Assembly (NCBI GenBank): GCA_001464385.1
Contig: LNFB01000109.1
Span: forward strand, 1 to 59,059
Direction: 5' to 3'
Source of the DNA: Deltaproteobacteria bacterium Ga0077550
GTDB lineage: Bacteria > Myxococcota_A > Polyangia > Nannocystales > Nannocystaceae
DNA: 59,059 bases
The position numbers and the translations under genes are program-made. Shown here in pieces: positions 34,559 through 42,670 of the stretch (its first letter is position 1; each line of letters opens with the position of its first letter). The notes beneath the pieces were generated by a model that was not told the DNA's origin, ran no database searches, and saw nothing but the letters and a program-made list of their open reading frames with translations.

Positions 34559-36073
34559 ATGCTCCCCCTGCGCGTGCTGCCGTCGCTGGCGCTGGGCCTC
34601 GTGGCGTGCTCGAACCAGGGTGATCCGCGCGCATGGATCTCCGAGCGCACCGCGGTGGTGCGTTGCGCCTCGCCGGGCAAGCGTCCGCCCGCGCCCGCGA
34701 TCGCGGGGGTGCCCGCGCCGCCGGCCCCGACCGGACTCTTCGCGCGGCAGCTCGACCCGATCGCCCTCGACGCGCTGGGGTACGGCCGCGACTCCACGGT
34801 GTGCGCGACGCTCGAGGCCCCGCCGACCGCGGGCGTCGACGCGGCCACAGAACTCGCGTCGATCGTGGCGCTCCACGATCGCACCAGCCGCGACGCGCTG
34901 CGGGCGGGGGGCCGATGCACCTGCGAGGTCGCGCGGGCCCAGGGGATCCGCGAGCTCATCGCGGCGTGCGTGCAGACGCCGACGATCCCCGGCTGCGATC
35001 CCGAGGCGAAGTCCGCCGAGGTCGCCGCCGCGGTGGCGCCGCTGCTCGCCGCGCTCGCCGACGCGCCGCTGCCATGGTTGCACTGGCGCCTCGTCGGCCC
35101 GACCGATCGCCCCGGATGGTTCGCCAGTCACCTCGACGAGCTGGTCGCCAATCACGGCGGGGGCAGCGTGGTCTTCCGGTCCGGCGATCCGCTCCCCGCG
35201 CGGGTCGACGCGGTGGTGCGCGCGATGCTGGCGCTCGATCACGTCGTCGCGGTGGTGCGGCAGGATGCCGGGCGCGCGCTGCTCGTCGCGCGCGAGCAGG
35301 ATGGCCTGCTGATCCTGGATCACTTCCGCCAGCCGCTCGCGACGACCGAGCGCATGCCGCTGGTCGCCCGCATCGAGGCCGCGCGCATCGGCGCGATGAC
35401 GGCGCTGCTGTCCCCCGGCGTGCCGCGCAAGTCGCTGGTCGATCCCGCGGAGGGCAGCCTGGTCGAGTTCGATCGGCCGCTGCTCGAGGAGATCGATCGC
35501 GTCGCGGTCGGCACGGCGGCGCTGCTGGATCTCGAGGATCCTCCCGCCCCCGCCGCGGGCCCGGTCGCGCTGTTCGATCGCGTCGCCTTCGTCGCGCCGT
35601 ACGGCGAGTCGGGGGCCGTGCTGCGGATCGAGCACGCCCTGTCGGTCGACGGCCTCGCGTGGGCGCAGACCCTCGGCGATGCGCCGCTGCTCGGGGGCCT
35701 CGATGGCCTCGGCCTGCAGCCCGACGTCGCGCTGCCCGAGCCCGTGTTGCGCGACGGCGTCGCGACGCCGGGGCGGTTCGTCCTGCGCGGCACCGCGACC
35801 GAGCGCTGGGGCCTGCACGGCGTGCACCGCTTCGCGACGCTCGCGAGGCTGCTCGAGATCGCGGCCCCCGGGGCGATCGGCGGCGATCAGTCGTCGTGGC
35901 GCCTCGACTGGCCCGGCGTACCGCTGCCGCAGGAGCTCGGCGGGCCCGCGCGCACGGGCGACCCGGTGCCCTTCGACGGCGCGCGCAGCCTCGCGGCCGC
36001 GGGGCCCGTGCGCCTCGAGGCGGGCTTCGACCCCGCGCGCACGCAGCTGACGATCACGCTGCGGCCGCGCTGA
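34559..36073 (+). CDS. Large uncharacterised lipoprotein
   Basis: 504 residues from ATG at 34559 (ATG at 34541 is in frame). Signal with lipobox PSLALGLVACSN. The rest contains several regular helical and strand segments: DPIALDALGYGRDSTVCATL, VVRAMLALDHVVAVVRQDAG, and FVAPYGESGAVLRIEHALSV. Four Cys lie in the first third (TVCATL, CTCEVA, AACVQT). There is no clear family; it may be a large periplasmic scaffolding protein. The -10-like TAACCT lies eight bases before the ATG, the same arrangement as at 25835. Confidence 0.7.
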   Translation: MLPLRVLPSLALGLVACSNQGDPRAWISERTAVVRCASPGKRPPAPAIAGVPAPPAPTGLFARQLDPIALDALGYGRDSTVCATLEAPPTAGVDAATELASIVALHDRTSRDALRAGGRCTCEVARAQGIRELIAACVQTPTIPGCDPEAKSAEVAAAVAPLLAALADAPLPWLHWRLVGPTDRPGWFASHLDELVANHGGGSVVFRSGDPLPARVDAVVRAMLALDHVVAVVRQDAGRALLVAREQDGLLILDHFRQPLATTERMPLVARIEAARIGAMTALLSPGVPRKSLVDPAEGSLVEFDRPLLEEIDRVAVGTAALLDLEDPPAPAAGPVALFDRVAFVAPYGESGAVLRIEHALSVDGLAWAQTLGDAPLLGGLDGLGLQPDVALPEPVLRDGVATPGRFVLRGTATERWGLHGVHRFATLARLLEIAAPGAIGGDQSSWRLDWPGVPLPQELGGPARTGDPVPFDGARSLAAAGPVRLEAGFDPARTQLTITLRPR

Positions 36074-36117
36074 GCGTGGCCGGTGGCCCGGCCGCGCTCA
36101 CGGTGGTCGCGACCGGC

Positions 36118-36711
36118 TCACGTCGGCGGGACGGTGGTCGTCTCGTCCTCGGGCAGGACGCTGGGCACGCCGGGGATGGGGTCCGGCGGCGGCGCGGTCA
36201 GCTTGCCCGGCTGCGGGCCCTTGCAGGTCTTCTTGCCGGGCTTGCACCCGCGCACGACGGTCTGCGCCGCGATGCCGTCGAGCTTGGGCGCCCACGTGGC
36301 GCGCCGGGCCTCGTCGCCGGCGAGCTGCACCACCACGACGCTCGAGTCGCTGACGAACAGGCTCGCCGAGTAGAACTTCTTCTCGGTCGATCCCGGCGCG
36401 GTGTAGTCGAAGTCGAACCGCGTGCCGGCGACGCCGTTCTTGCTCTTCACGGCGGTCTGGCCGACCAGCGCGTAGCCGCGGCGGCCGAGCTTCTTGACCA
36501 GGTCCTCGCTCCAGAACTCGAGCGTGCCGCCGTCGACGTTGTCGAACACCCGCAGGTTGAGCCCGACGTCGTCGCCCGCCTTCATGCGCGCGCCGGAGTC
36601 GTCGTCGTCGACCTGGGCGAACCCGGCAGGGGGCTCGAGCTTGTACTTGCGGCAGCCGCCGATCGAGAGGGTCGCCGCGAACAATCCGAGGATCAGGGTG
36701 ATGCGTCGCAT
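36118..36711 (-). CDS. Small lipoprotein, second gene of pair
   Basis: 197 residues with a lipoprotein signal (ITLILGLFAATLSIGGC, Cys about residue 20), then an acidic start (FAQVDDDDSGARMKAGDD) and a beta-rich domain including SEDLVKKLGRRGYALVGQTA and VKSKNGVAGTRFDFDY. The C-terminal 40 residues are Pro/Lys/Thr-rich. The structure recalls lipoproteins of about 200 residues that sense or stabilise the envelope, but I do not recognise the family. It lies one base downstream of the DUF4349 gene stop on the same strand, so both are probably translated from one message. Confidence 0.72.
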   Translation of the reverse strand: MRRITLILGLFAATLSIGGCRKYKLEPPAGFAQVDDDDSGARMKAGDDVGLNLRVFDNVDGGTLEFWSEDLVKKLGRRGYALVGQTAVKSKNGVAGTRFDFDYTAPGSTEKKFYSASLFVSDSSVVVVQLAGDEARRATWAPKLDGIAAQTVVRGCKPGKKTCKGPQPGKLTAPPPDPIPGVPSVLPEDETTTVPPT

Positions 36712-36712
36712 G

Positions 36713-37555
36713 TCACTTCCACTCCGTGGCTTCGACGCCCAGCGAGTCCACCCACGGGAACGGGTCGTTGCTGCTCGGGGTCGGGGTATGGGGTCCGCGC
36801 TCGTAGAGCGAGACGGTCAGGGTCGAGAACGCGATCAGGCTGTCGAGCTGGCGCATGCGGCCCTTCAGCACCTCGAGCTCGGCGCCCACCTGGTCGAGCG
36901 CCTGCCGGACGTGCAGCGCCTCGTCGACGGTGCGCGCCTTGGACAGCAGCTCGATGAGCTGCTTGTGCGTGCTCTCGAGCGCGCGGATCCTCGACTCGAT
37001 GTCGACGTACTCGGCGCTGACGTCCTGGGTGCTGAGGGACTTCTGCTCGACGACGCCGTACCCGCCGAGCTCGGTCATCGCCGCTCGGAGCTTGCGCGCG
37101 GGGATCTTGAGCACCAGCTCGCCGGCGCCCATCGAGTGCACGTAGCCGCCGAATTTCTCCGGCAGGCTCTCGGCCTTGGTCATCGCCTCCTCGAGGTTGA
37201 ACACCGCGATGCGCATGCCCGCGGTGTAGATGATCATCCGGCCGGCGAGGTCCTTGCGCACGTCCTCGACCGCGGGCTCGGCCGGGCTCGACGACGGTGG
37301 CCGCGGCTCCGGCATCGCCATCTCGTCGCTGGGCATCACCGGCGCCGGCGCGCCCGTAGGCGTGGGCGCGTCGTCGGCGTACTCGCGCTCGGCCTTCATC
37401 ATCTCGCCATCCGGGCTGGGGGGGCTCATCGCGGCTCCGCCGGCGTAGTCCATTCGACTCCCCGGCATGGACTTCGCACAGCCGGTCGTGGCGAGGGCCA
37501 GTAGCAGGAGGGTTCGCGTCAACCTTCGTAGGGGGCGCACGGGCGTGGGGCGCAT
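36713..37555 (-). CDS. DUF4349 domain lipoprotein
   Basis: 280 residues from ATG at 37555, with a lipoprotein signal (TLLLLALATTGC, Cys about residue 26) and a Pro/Met/Glu-rich linker. About residues 100-275 match DUF4349: RMIIYTAGMRIAVFNLEEAM, then LVLKIPARKLRAAMTELGGY, a helical region with SRIRALESTHKQLIELLSKA likely to be a coiled coil, and IAFSTLTVSLYERG. In other bacteria these proteins carry a C-terminal membrane helix; it is absent here, so the lipid is the only anchor. Function of the family is unknown; an envelope role fits. First gene of a pair with 36118. Confidence 0.85.
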   Translation of the reverse strand: MRPTPVRPLRRLTRTLLLLALATTGCAKSMPGSRMDYAGGAAMSPPSPDGEMMKAEREYADDAPTPTGAPAPVMPSDEMAMPEPRPPSSSPAEPAVEDVRKDLAGRMIIYTAGMRIAVFNLEEAMTKAESLPEKFGGYVHSMGAGELVLKIPARKLRAAMTELGGYGVVEQKSLSTQDVSAEYVDIESRIRALESTHKQLIELLSKARTVDEALHVRQALDQVGAELEVLKGRMRQLDSLIAFSTLTVSLYERGPHTPTPSSNDPFPWVDSLGVEATEWK

Positions 37556-37662
37556 GGGGATGGTCCTCGGTCCTCGGCGCCCGAACGCTCGCCGACGGGG
37601 CGGACTTACAACGTCCGCCGCGGGCTTGCCGACGGGCGGCACAGCCGCGAAGCTTGCCACCG

Positions 37663-39201
37663 ATGCTCGCCCACCGGGTCCTCGTCCTCGCCGCGCTCGC
37701 GATCTTCTCTCCCGCCTGCGGCAAGCGACGGGTGCAGCCCGGGGCGATCCCACCGGCCGCGCCCGCCGAGCTGACGACGCCCGAGGGCGCCCAGGAGGCG
37801 GACGACGCGGACGACGAGGACGACGACGACGAGGATGTCTCCGACGACGGGTTCGGGCCGGCGCCGAGCAAGGCGTCGCCCGCGACCCCGGCTGCCTCGG
37901 GCGCGCCCCCGGCGTGGGCCCAACAGGCCGCGGCCAAGCTCGCCGCCCACGCGAAGGGCAAGCGGCGCGCGTGGGATCGCCTCGCCGAGCTCGCCGATCG
38001 CTTCGGCCCGCGGCCCGCGGGATCGAAGGCGCTCGAGGCCGCGATCGACTGGAGCGTCGAGACCATGCGCGCCGACGGCCTCTCGGCGGCGCGCCGCGAG
38101 AAGGTCATGGTGCCCAACTGGCGCCGCGGCGAGGAATCCCTGCAGGTCGTCGCGCCCACGAGCCGCGAGCTCACCGTGCTCGGCCTGGGTGGCACGGTCG
38201 GCACCCGCGGCACGCTGCGCGCCGAGCTGCTCGTGGTCGGTAGCCTCGACGAGCTCGACAAGCGGGCGGCGGAGGCCAAGGGCAAGATCGTGCTGGTGAA
38301 CCAGAAGATGCCGCCGTACGACCACGACAAGGACGAGTCGGGGTACGGCACCGCGGTGCGGCCGCGGGGCGAGGGCGCGTCGCGGGCCGCGAAGCACGGC
38401 GCGGTGGGGCTGCTCATCCGCTCGGTGACGGCGGTCAGCCTCGACACGCCGCACACCGGCGCGATGCGCTACTCCGACGATGCGCCGAAGATCCCGGCGG
38501 CCGCGGTCACCGTCGAGGGCGCCGAGTTCCTCGCCCGCTCGGCGGCGCGCGGGCCGGTGAAGCTCGCGTTCGCGCTCGGGGCCAAGACCGGGCCCGACGT
38601 CGCGAGCGCCAACGCGATCGCCGAGCTGCGCGGCCGCGAGAAGCCCGAGGAGATCGTCGTCATCGGCGGGCACATCGACTCGTGGGATGTCGGCGATGGA
38701 TCGAGCGACGACGGGGCCGGCTGCGTGATGGCGATGGAGGCCGCGCTCATGCTGCGCGAGCTCGGGCTGGTGCCGCGCCGCACGATCCGCGTCGTGCTCT
38801 TCACCAACGAGGAGTTCGGGCTGCGCGGCGGCAAGGCCTACTTCGAGGCCCACGGCAAGGAGCCGCACGTCGCGGCGATCGAGTCCGACTCGGGCGCCGG
38901 CGCGCCGCGGGGCTTCGGGGTCGCGGGCGACGACGCGGCGAAGCTCGCCGCGGTGAAGCGATTCGCGCCCGTCTTCACCGCCCTCGGGGCCGGCGCGATC
39001 GACAAGGGCTGGGGCGGCGCCGACATCTCGCCGCTCACCGAGGCCGGTGTGCTGAGCTTGTCGCTGCGACCGGAGGGGAGCCGCTACTTCGACGTGCACC
39101 ACAGCCCAGCGGACACGGTCGAGAAGATCGATCCGGATCACCTGCAGGCGAACGCGGCCGCGTTCGCGTTGATGGCGTACATCCTCGCCGAGCGCGAGTG
39201 A
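37663..39201 (+). CDS. M28-family metallopeptidase (carboxypeptidase Q-like) lipoprotein
   Basis: 512 residues from ATG at 37663 (a TTG at 37654 is in frame but weak). Lipobox in VLAALAIFSPAC. A 60-residue linker rich in Asp/Glu/Pro follows. The peptidase domain starts near 110. A PA-like insert occupies about 190-290. Predicted zinc ligands: H337 and D350 (GGHIDSWD, SSDDGAG), E384 next to catalytic E383 (FTNEEFG), D409 (ESDSGAG) and H480 (FDVHHSPADT). Such enzymes remove N-terminal residues or cleave dipeptides outside the cytoplasm. It would work with SppA and other proteases in nutrient peptide use, as inference. Confidence 0.9.
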   Translation: MLAHRVLVLAALAIFSPACGKRRVQPGAIPPAAPAELTTPEGAQEADDADDEDDDDEDVSDDGFGPAPSKASPATPAASGAPPAWAQQAAAKLAAHAKGKRRAWDRLAELADRFGPRPAGSKALEAAIDWSVETMRADGLSAARREKVMVPNWRRGEESLQVVAPTSRELTVLGLGGTVGTRGTLRAELLVVGSLDELDKRAAEAKGKIVLVNQKMPPYDHDKDESGYGTAVRPRGEGASRAAKHGAVGLLIRSVTAVSLDTPHTGAMRYSDDAPKIPAAAVTVEGAEFLARSAARGPVKLAFALGAKTGPDVASANAIAELRGREKPEEIVVIGGHIDSWDVGDGSSDDGAGCVMAMEAALMLRELGLVPRRTIRVVLFTNEEFGLRGGKAYFEAHGKEPHVAAIESDSGAGAPRGFGVAGDDAAKLAAVKRFAPVFTALGAGAIDKGWGGADISPLTEAGVLSLSLRPEGSRYFDVHHSPADTVEKIDPDHLQANAAAFALMAYILAERE

Positions 39202-39210
39202 GCCGTCGGC

Positions 39211-39954
39211 TCAGGTCGGGACGAAGGTGCGGCCCGTCGTCGAGGGGATCGCGACGACGCGGTCCTCGTCCTGGCACCACGCCGTGAGGGCGCCGCCGTA
39301 GACGCAGCCCGAGTCGAGGCCCATCACCTCGCCGGCGCGGTAGTGGCCGCGCCACGCCCAGTGGCCGTGCACCACCCGCGCGGTGCCGGCGTAGAAGGTG
39401 TCCCAGGGGAAGAACGGCGGCGGGCAGCCGGTCGGCGCGCCCTCGAACTTCCCCCGCGTCCCGTCGCGCGTGCACACGCGCACCCGCGTCGCGAAGCTGA
39501 TCTCGTCGCTCGTCAGCCACGTGTCGTCGTGCGGGCTGGCGTCGAGGGCCTTGGCGACCGAGTGGAGGTCGTGCCACTGCGGGTGCAGGCCGGCGTGGAC
39601 GAGCCACGCCTCGGGGCCGAGCCCGACCGCCGGCAGGTGGACGAGGGCCGGCAGTGCCCGCAGGCGCGCGAGCAGATCGTCGGCGTCGTCGGCGGCGAAC
39701 AGGGCGTCGAGGGTGTCGCGCTTGCGCGGCCACGCGCCGCTGCGCGCACACAGGGCATAGACCTCGTGGTTGCCGATGACGCCGCGGCCGCCGACGTCGC
39801 GCCAGAGGCGGACCGCCGCCAGGGAATCGGGCCCGCGGTTGATGAGGTCACCCGCGGCCCACAGCTCGTCGACGCTGGGATCGAAGCGGATCTGCGCCAG
39901 GAGCAGCTCGAGTTCCCGGGCACAGCCCTGGATGTCACCGACGATCCACCGCAT
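39211..39954 (-). CDS. apaH: Symmetrical bis(5'-nucleosyl)-tetraphosphatase
   Basis: 247 residues, close to the ~270 of E. coli ApaH. Metallophosphatase blocks are in order: WIVGDIQGCARELELLL (GDxxG), LWAAGDLINRGPDSLAAV (GDxxNRG), VIGNHEVYAL (GNHE) and VVHGHWAWRG (GH). LVHAGLHPQWHDL is also typical of ApaH. It hydrolyses Ap4A to two ADP and so limits alarmone build-up. The -10-like TACACT at 39972-39967 ends 12 bases before the ATG. It is on the same strand as, and 77 bases downstream of, the selenoprotein gene, so readthrough is possible. Confidence 0.92.
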   Translation of the reverse strand: MRWIVGDIQGCARELELLLAQIRFDPSVDELWAAGDLINRGPDSLAAVRLWRDVGGRGVIGNHEVYALCARSGAWPRKRDTLDALFAADDADDLLARLRALPALVHLPAVGLGPEAWLVHAGLHPQWHDLHSVAKALDASPHDDTWLTSDEISFATRVRVCTRDGTRGKFEGAPTGCPPPFFPWDTFYAGTARVVHGHWAWRGHYRAGEVMGLDSGCVYGGALTAWCQDEDRVVAIPSTTGRTFVPT

Positions 39955-39966
39955 CCGTCGGGCCGC

Positions 39967-39972
39967 AGTGTA
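39967..39972 (-). promoter_or_regulatory. Extended -10 element before apaH
   Basis: On the minus strand TTGCTACACT precedes the apaH ATG by 12 bases. TGCTACACT fits an extended -10 (TGnTAnnnT). No -35 is needed for such promoters and none is clear. An inverted repeat CGACGAG/CTCGTCG (39985-39999) sits just upstream and could be a weak terminator for the preceding gene or an operator. Confidence 0.5.
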
Positions 39973-40031
39973 GCAAGAAGCGACCGACGAGGCTCGTCGC
40001 CCGGGGCCTCGATCGACCGCGGTCCCTCGGA

Positions 40032-40616
40032 CTAGATCCGATAGCCGAAACGGAGCAGCGACTGCGCCGAGGCGTGGTAGCCCGCGGCGTCGAGGAGCTC
40101 GAACGCGAACGCGTCGGCGAGGCGCACGATGACGTGGAAGGCCGTCGCGACGTAGATCGCGTCACGGATCGCGTCGGCGTCGACCCCTGCGGCGCGGACC
40201 CTCGCCACGTCGTCGGGCCCCAGCGCATCGGGGTCGAGGGTCATCGTCTGCAGCAGGCGCAGCGTGGCGCGGAGCCCCTCGGGGACGGGGGCGGAGTCCA
40301 GGTCCCGCAGGACCGCGGAGGTGATCTCGGAGCCGAGTTCGATCGACGCGACCGCGCCGTGGGCACCGGTTCAGAACCGGCAGCGGCTCAGGTTGGCGAC
40401 GAAGGCGGCCATCAGCTCGCGCTCGCCGATCGTCCACCGCGAGGGCCCGCGCAGGGCCGCCTGGAACAGCTCGTTCATCGGCTTGCCGAAGAACGCGGGC
40501 CGATAGGTCAGGGTCCGCACGACGTCGGGGACGCGGCGGCGCGACACCAGCCGGATCATCGACAGCTTGAGCTTGGTGCCGATCGTGTGCCCGTGCTCGA
40601 CGTTGGCGAGTCTCAT
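40032..40616 (-). CDS. Putative selenoprotein: AhpD-like peroxidase-related protein with CxxU site
   Basis: 194 residues from ATG at 40616 if TGA 40373-40371 is read as selenocysteine. The N-terminal half (RRRVPDVVRTLTYRPAFFGK, then GPSRWTIGERELMAAFVANL) is typical of uncharacterised peroxidase-related/AhpD-like proteins. Their next residues are normally C-x-F-C-x-G-A-H. Here the codons read C79-R-F-TGA-T-G-A-H86, so the TGA sits exactly on the second redox Cys. The same frame continues for 112 more codons with family-like sequence (GSEITSAVLRDLDSAP, DAIRDAIYVATAFHVIVRLA, DAFAFELLDAAGYHA) to TAG at 40034-40032. A bSECIS-like hairpin follows the TGA. The predicted activity is thiol/selenol peroxide reduction. 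Ordinary annotation would truncate it at residue 81 and call a separate 70-residue gene. Confidence 0.82.
40344..40373 (-). promoter_or_regulatory. Bacterial SECIS-like hairpin directly after the in-frame UGA
   Basis: From the UGA (40373-40371), nucleotides 12-17 after it (CGGCGC, 40359-40354) pair with nucleotides 22-27 (GCGUCG, 40349-40344), a 6-bp stem with one G-U pair and the tetraloop GGUC (40353-40350). The loop begins 18 nt from the UGA and opens with G, as required of bacterial SECIS elements; the E. coli fdhF element also has a GGUCU loop. SelB with Sec-tRNA would bind here. Not tested by folding software. Confidence 0.65.
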
Positions 40617-40942
40617 GGTTCGCTCCGTCGGGAGTCCTCGGCCTCGCAGGCCTCGAGGGCCGCGAGCGCCCGGGCACAGCGGTGACTGGCGGCCCCGACG
40701 GCCGCCGCCACGGTGAGCTCGAAGAGGGTCTCTTCGTCGTGGCCCGCGGCCTTCAGCGCGGCGACGTCGGCGTCGCCGATCGACGGCGCTTCGTCGTGGA
40801 CGCGTCCGAGGTAGCGCGCGAGCAGGGGGGCGGTCTCCGTGCGCGCGGCCGCAGCGCGTCGGCGCTCGATCGAGGTGTGTGCCGGCGCCTCGAGGACCGC
40901 GCGCTGGATCTCGGCGAGCAACGCCGCGTAGGGATCCGTCAT
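40613..40942 (-). CDS. Small carboxymuconolactone-decarboxylase-like protein, partner of the selenoprotein
   Basis: 109 residues from ATG at 40942 (MTDPYAALLAEIQRAVLEAP). The helical pattern and the segment GHDEETLFELTVAAAVGAAS are those of the carboxymuconolactone decarboxylase/AhpD fold, but the redox CxxC is missing, so it is unlikely to be a peroxidase alone. It ends in TGA that overlaps the ATG of the selenoprotein gene (ATGA, 40616-40613), the classical arrangement for translational coupling. It probably forms a complex with, or assists, the redox-active partner; the same order of genes occurs around Cys-containing homologues as far as I recall. Confidence 0.75.
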   Translation of the reverse strand: MTDPYAALLAEIQRAVLEAPAHTSIERRRAAAARTETAPLLARYLGRVHDEAPSIGDADVAALKAAGHDEETLFELTVAAAVGAASHRCARALAALEACEAEDSRRSEP

Positions 40943-41000
40943 GGGCGCCACGATACTTCGCCCGCACAGCCGCGTGCTGCGGGATTTGCTACCGTGCGGC

Positions 41001-41762
41001 GTGCCCTTCGACCCGAGCGGGCCCGTCGGACTCGCCATCTTGGTGGCGGTGTCGACCATCGCGTCGATCATCAACACGATGGCGGGCGGCGGTGGGCTGC
41101 TGGTGCTGCCGGCCCTGGTCGCGATGGGCGTGCCGCCTGCCGCGGCCAACGGCACCATGCGCGTCGGCGTCCTCGCCCAGAACATCGCGGCCGTCGTCGC
41201 GTTTCGGCGCCACGGCATCGGCGATCTGCGCCTGGTCGCGCGCCTGCTCCCCGCGATGATCGTCGGCGCGATCGCGGGCACGTACCTGGCCACGCGCCTG
41301 TCCAACGCGGTGCTGAAGCCGCTGTTCGGCGTCGCCCTGGTGCTCTGGGCGGTGGGGCTGCTGATCCGCCCGGGCCGCTTCTTCCCGCCCGTCCCCGAGC
41401 CGCGCCCGCCCGGGTGGGGCGCCCAGCTCGCGGGCCTGGCCATCGGGATCTACGGTGGGTTCCTGCAGGCGGGCGTTGGATTTCCGCTGATGGCCCTGCT
41501 GCTCGGGGGCCTGGGGCACCCGGCCGTGCGCGGCAACGCGATCAAGGTCGCGCTGGTCCTCGGCTTCACCCTGGTGTCGCTGCCGCTCTTCGCCGCGGCG
41601 GGCCAGGTGCAGTGGCGAGAGGGGATCGCCCTCGCGGCGGGCGGCCTGCTCGGCGGGTGGATCGGCGCGGCGTGGCAGGTCCGCGACGGCGCGCCGCTCG
41701 TGCGCTGGTTCGTGATCGTCGCGGTCGCGGTGAGCGGCGTGATGATGCTCGTCAGCGCGTGA
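41001..41762 (+). CDS. TauE/SafE-family sulfite/anion permease
   Basis: 253 residues from GTG at 41001, with about eight membrane helices. The first (GPVGLAILVAVSTIASIINT) is followed by MAGGGGLLVLPALVAMGVPP and AANGTMRVGVLAQNIAAVVA, the family block 'GaGGg.l..P.L...Gvpp..A.gT.....'. The second half repeats it: GIYGGFLQAGVGFPLMALLL and NAIKVALVLGFTLVSLP. Such proteins export sulfite, sulfoacetate or other organosulfur anions. Divergent from the selenoprotein operon by 58 bases; TGCTACCGT just before the GTG looks like an extended -10. Substrate unknown. Confidence 0.88.
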   Translation: MPFDPSGPVGLAILVAVSTIASIINTMAGGGGLLVLPALVAMGVPPAAANGTMRVGVLAQNIAAVVAFRRHGIGDLRLVARLLPAMIVGAIAGTYLATRLSNAVLKPLFGVALVLWAVGLLIRPGRFFPPVPEPRPPGWGAQLAGLAIGIYGGFLQAGVGFPLMALLLGGLGHPAVRGNAIKVALVLGFTLVSLPLFAAAGQVQWREGIALAAGGLLGGWIGAAWQVRDGAPLVRWFVIVAVAVSGVMMLVSA

Positions 41763-41775
41763 TCCACCGCGACGA

Positions 41776-42498
41776 CTACAGCATCACGACGCCGCGCTGC
41801 ACCGCCCGCACCACCGCCTCGGTGCGCGTGCTCGCGTGGAGCTTGCCGAGCACCGCGTTGACGTGGAACTTGGCGGTGTGGGCGCTGATGCCGAGGCGAT
41901 CGGCGATCTGCTTGTTCGACAGGCCCTCGGCCATCAGCTGCACGACCTCGTGCTCGCGGTGCGTGAGCCCGTCGACGCGGGCGCCGAGGACCTCGGTCGG
42001 GGCGGGGCGCTCGAGCTCGTCGATCGCCGCGCGATCGGTGACCCGTAGACCCTGACGCACGGCCGCCAGCGCGCTGCCGAGCGCGAGGCCGTCGACCTCG
42101 CGGCCGATCACGCCGGCCACACCGGCGCCGAGCAGCGCGACACGGGCGAGGCCCGCCGGCGCGAGGGCGACCACCGGGACCGGCAGCGCCGAGACCTGAC
42201 TCGTCAGCTCGCCCTCGTTGGCGGCGTCGGGGCCGAGGTCGAAGAGCACGACGTTCGCGTCGGTGCGCGTGAGCGCGAGCGCGAGGTCGTCGCTGCACGT
42301 CGCCTCGCCCGCCGCGATCGGACCGAGCCGCACCTGCAGGCTCTGCCGCACCAACGGATCGTCCGCGACCACGAGCGCGCGCGAGGCCTCGTGGGCCGGG
42401 CCCGCGATCACCAACGTGGGCGTCGCATCCTCGAGCGCGAGGCCGCCGGCGGTGGCGAGGATGCTCGGTGCCTCTACGGTGGGATCGATGCGGTTCAT
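41776..42498 (-). CDS. LuxR-type response regulator with degenerate receiver
   Basis: 240 residues from ATG at 42498. Residues 35-160 resemble a receiver domain: LVVADDPLVRQSLQVRL (acidic pair), VVLFDLGPD (phospho-acceptor Asp), VVALAPAGLARVALLGAGVA and GVIGRE where the conserved Lys is replaced by Arg. The usual Thr/Ser before it is also missing. The C-terminal LuxR/NarL helix-turn-helix is intact: LTHREHEVVQLMAEGLSNKQ, IADRLGISAHTAKFHVNAVL. The receiver may thus not be switched by phosphorylation. Convergent with the TauE/SafE gene (13 bases) and divergent from the htrA-like gene, which it might control. Confidence 0.85.
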   Translation of the reverse strand: MNRIDPTVEAPSILATAGGLALEDATPTLVIAGPAHEASRALVVADDPLVRQSLQVRLGPIAAGEATCSDDLALALTRTDANVVLFDLGPDAANEGELTSQVSALPVPVVALAPAGLARVALLGAGVAGVIGREVDGLALGSALAAVRQGLRVTDRAAIDELERPAPTEVLGARVDGLTHREHEVVQLMAEGLSNKQIADRLGISAHTAKFHVNAVLGKLHASTRTEAVVRAVQRGVVML

Positions 42499-42670
42499 GG
42501 TGGGCGTCCGTTCGGCGGGGGCGACCCGCAAGCTCGCAAGGTTGGGCCGGAGGCGCCCTTCGTCAACCGGGCGGGGCGGAAGCTCCAGCATGCTGGCTGA
42601 TCATCCGGGCCGCCAGCTGCCTGTTCGGGCGATTGGCCGCCCCGAGGGCCGCGCCATGTTGGGGTCCACG

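Noticed and set aside
40032..40244. An independent 70-residue gene after the selenoprotein TGA
   Set aside because: It begins inside the second half of the AhpD-like domain, at a Met within a helix, and the preceding codons back to the TGA continue the family sequence in the same frame.
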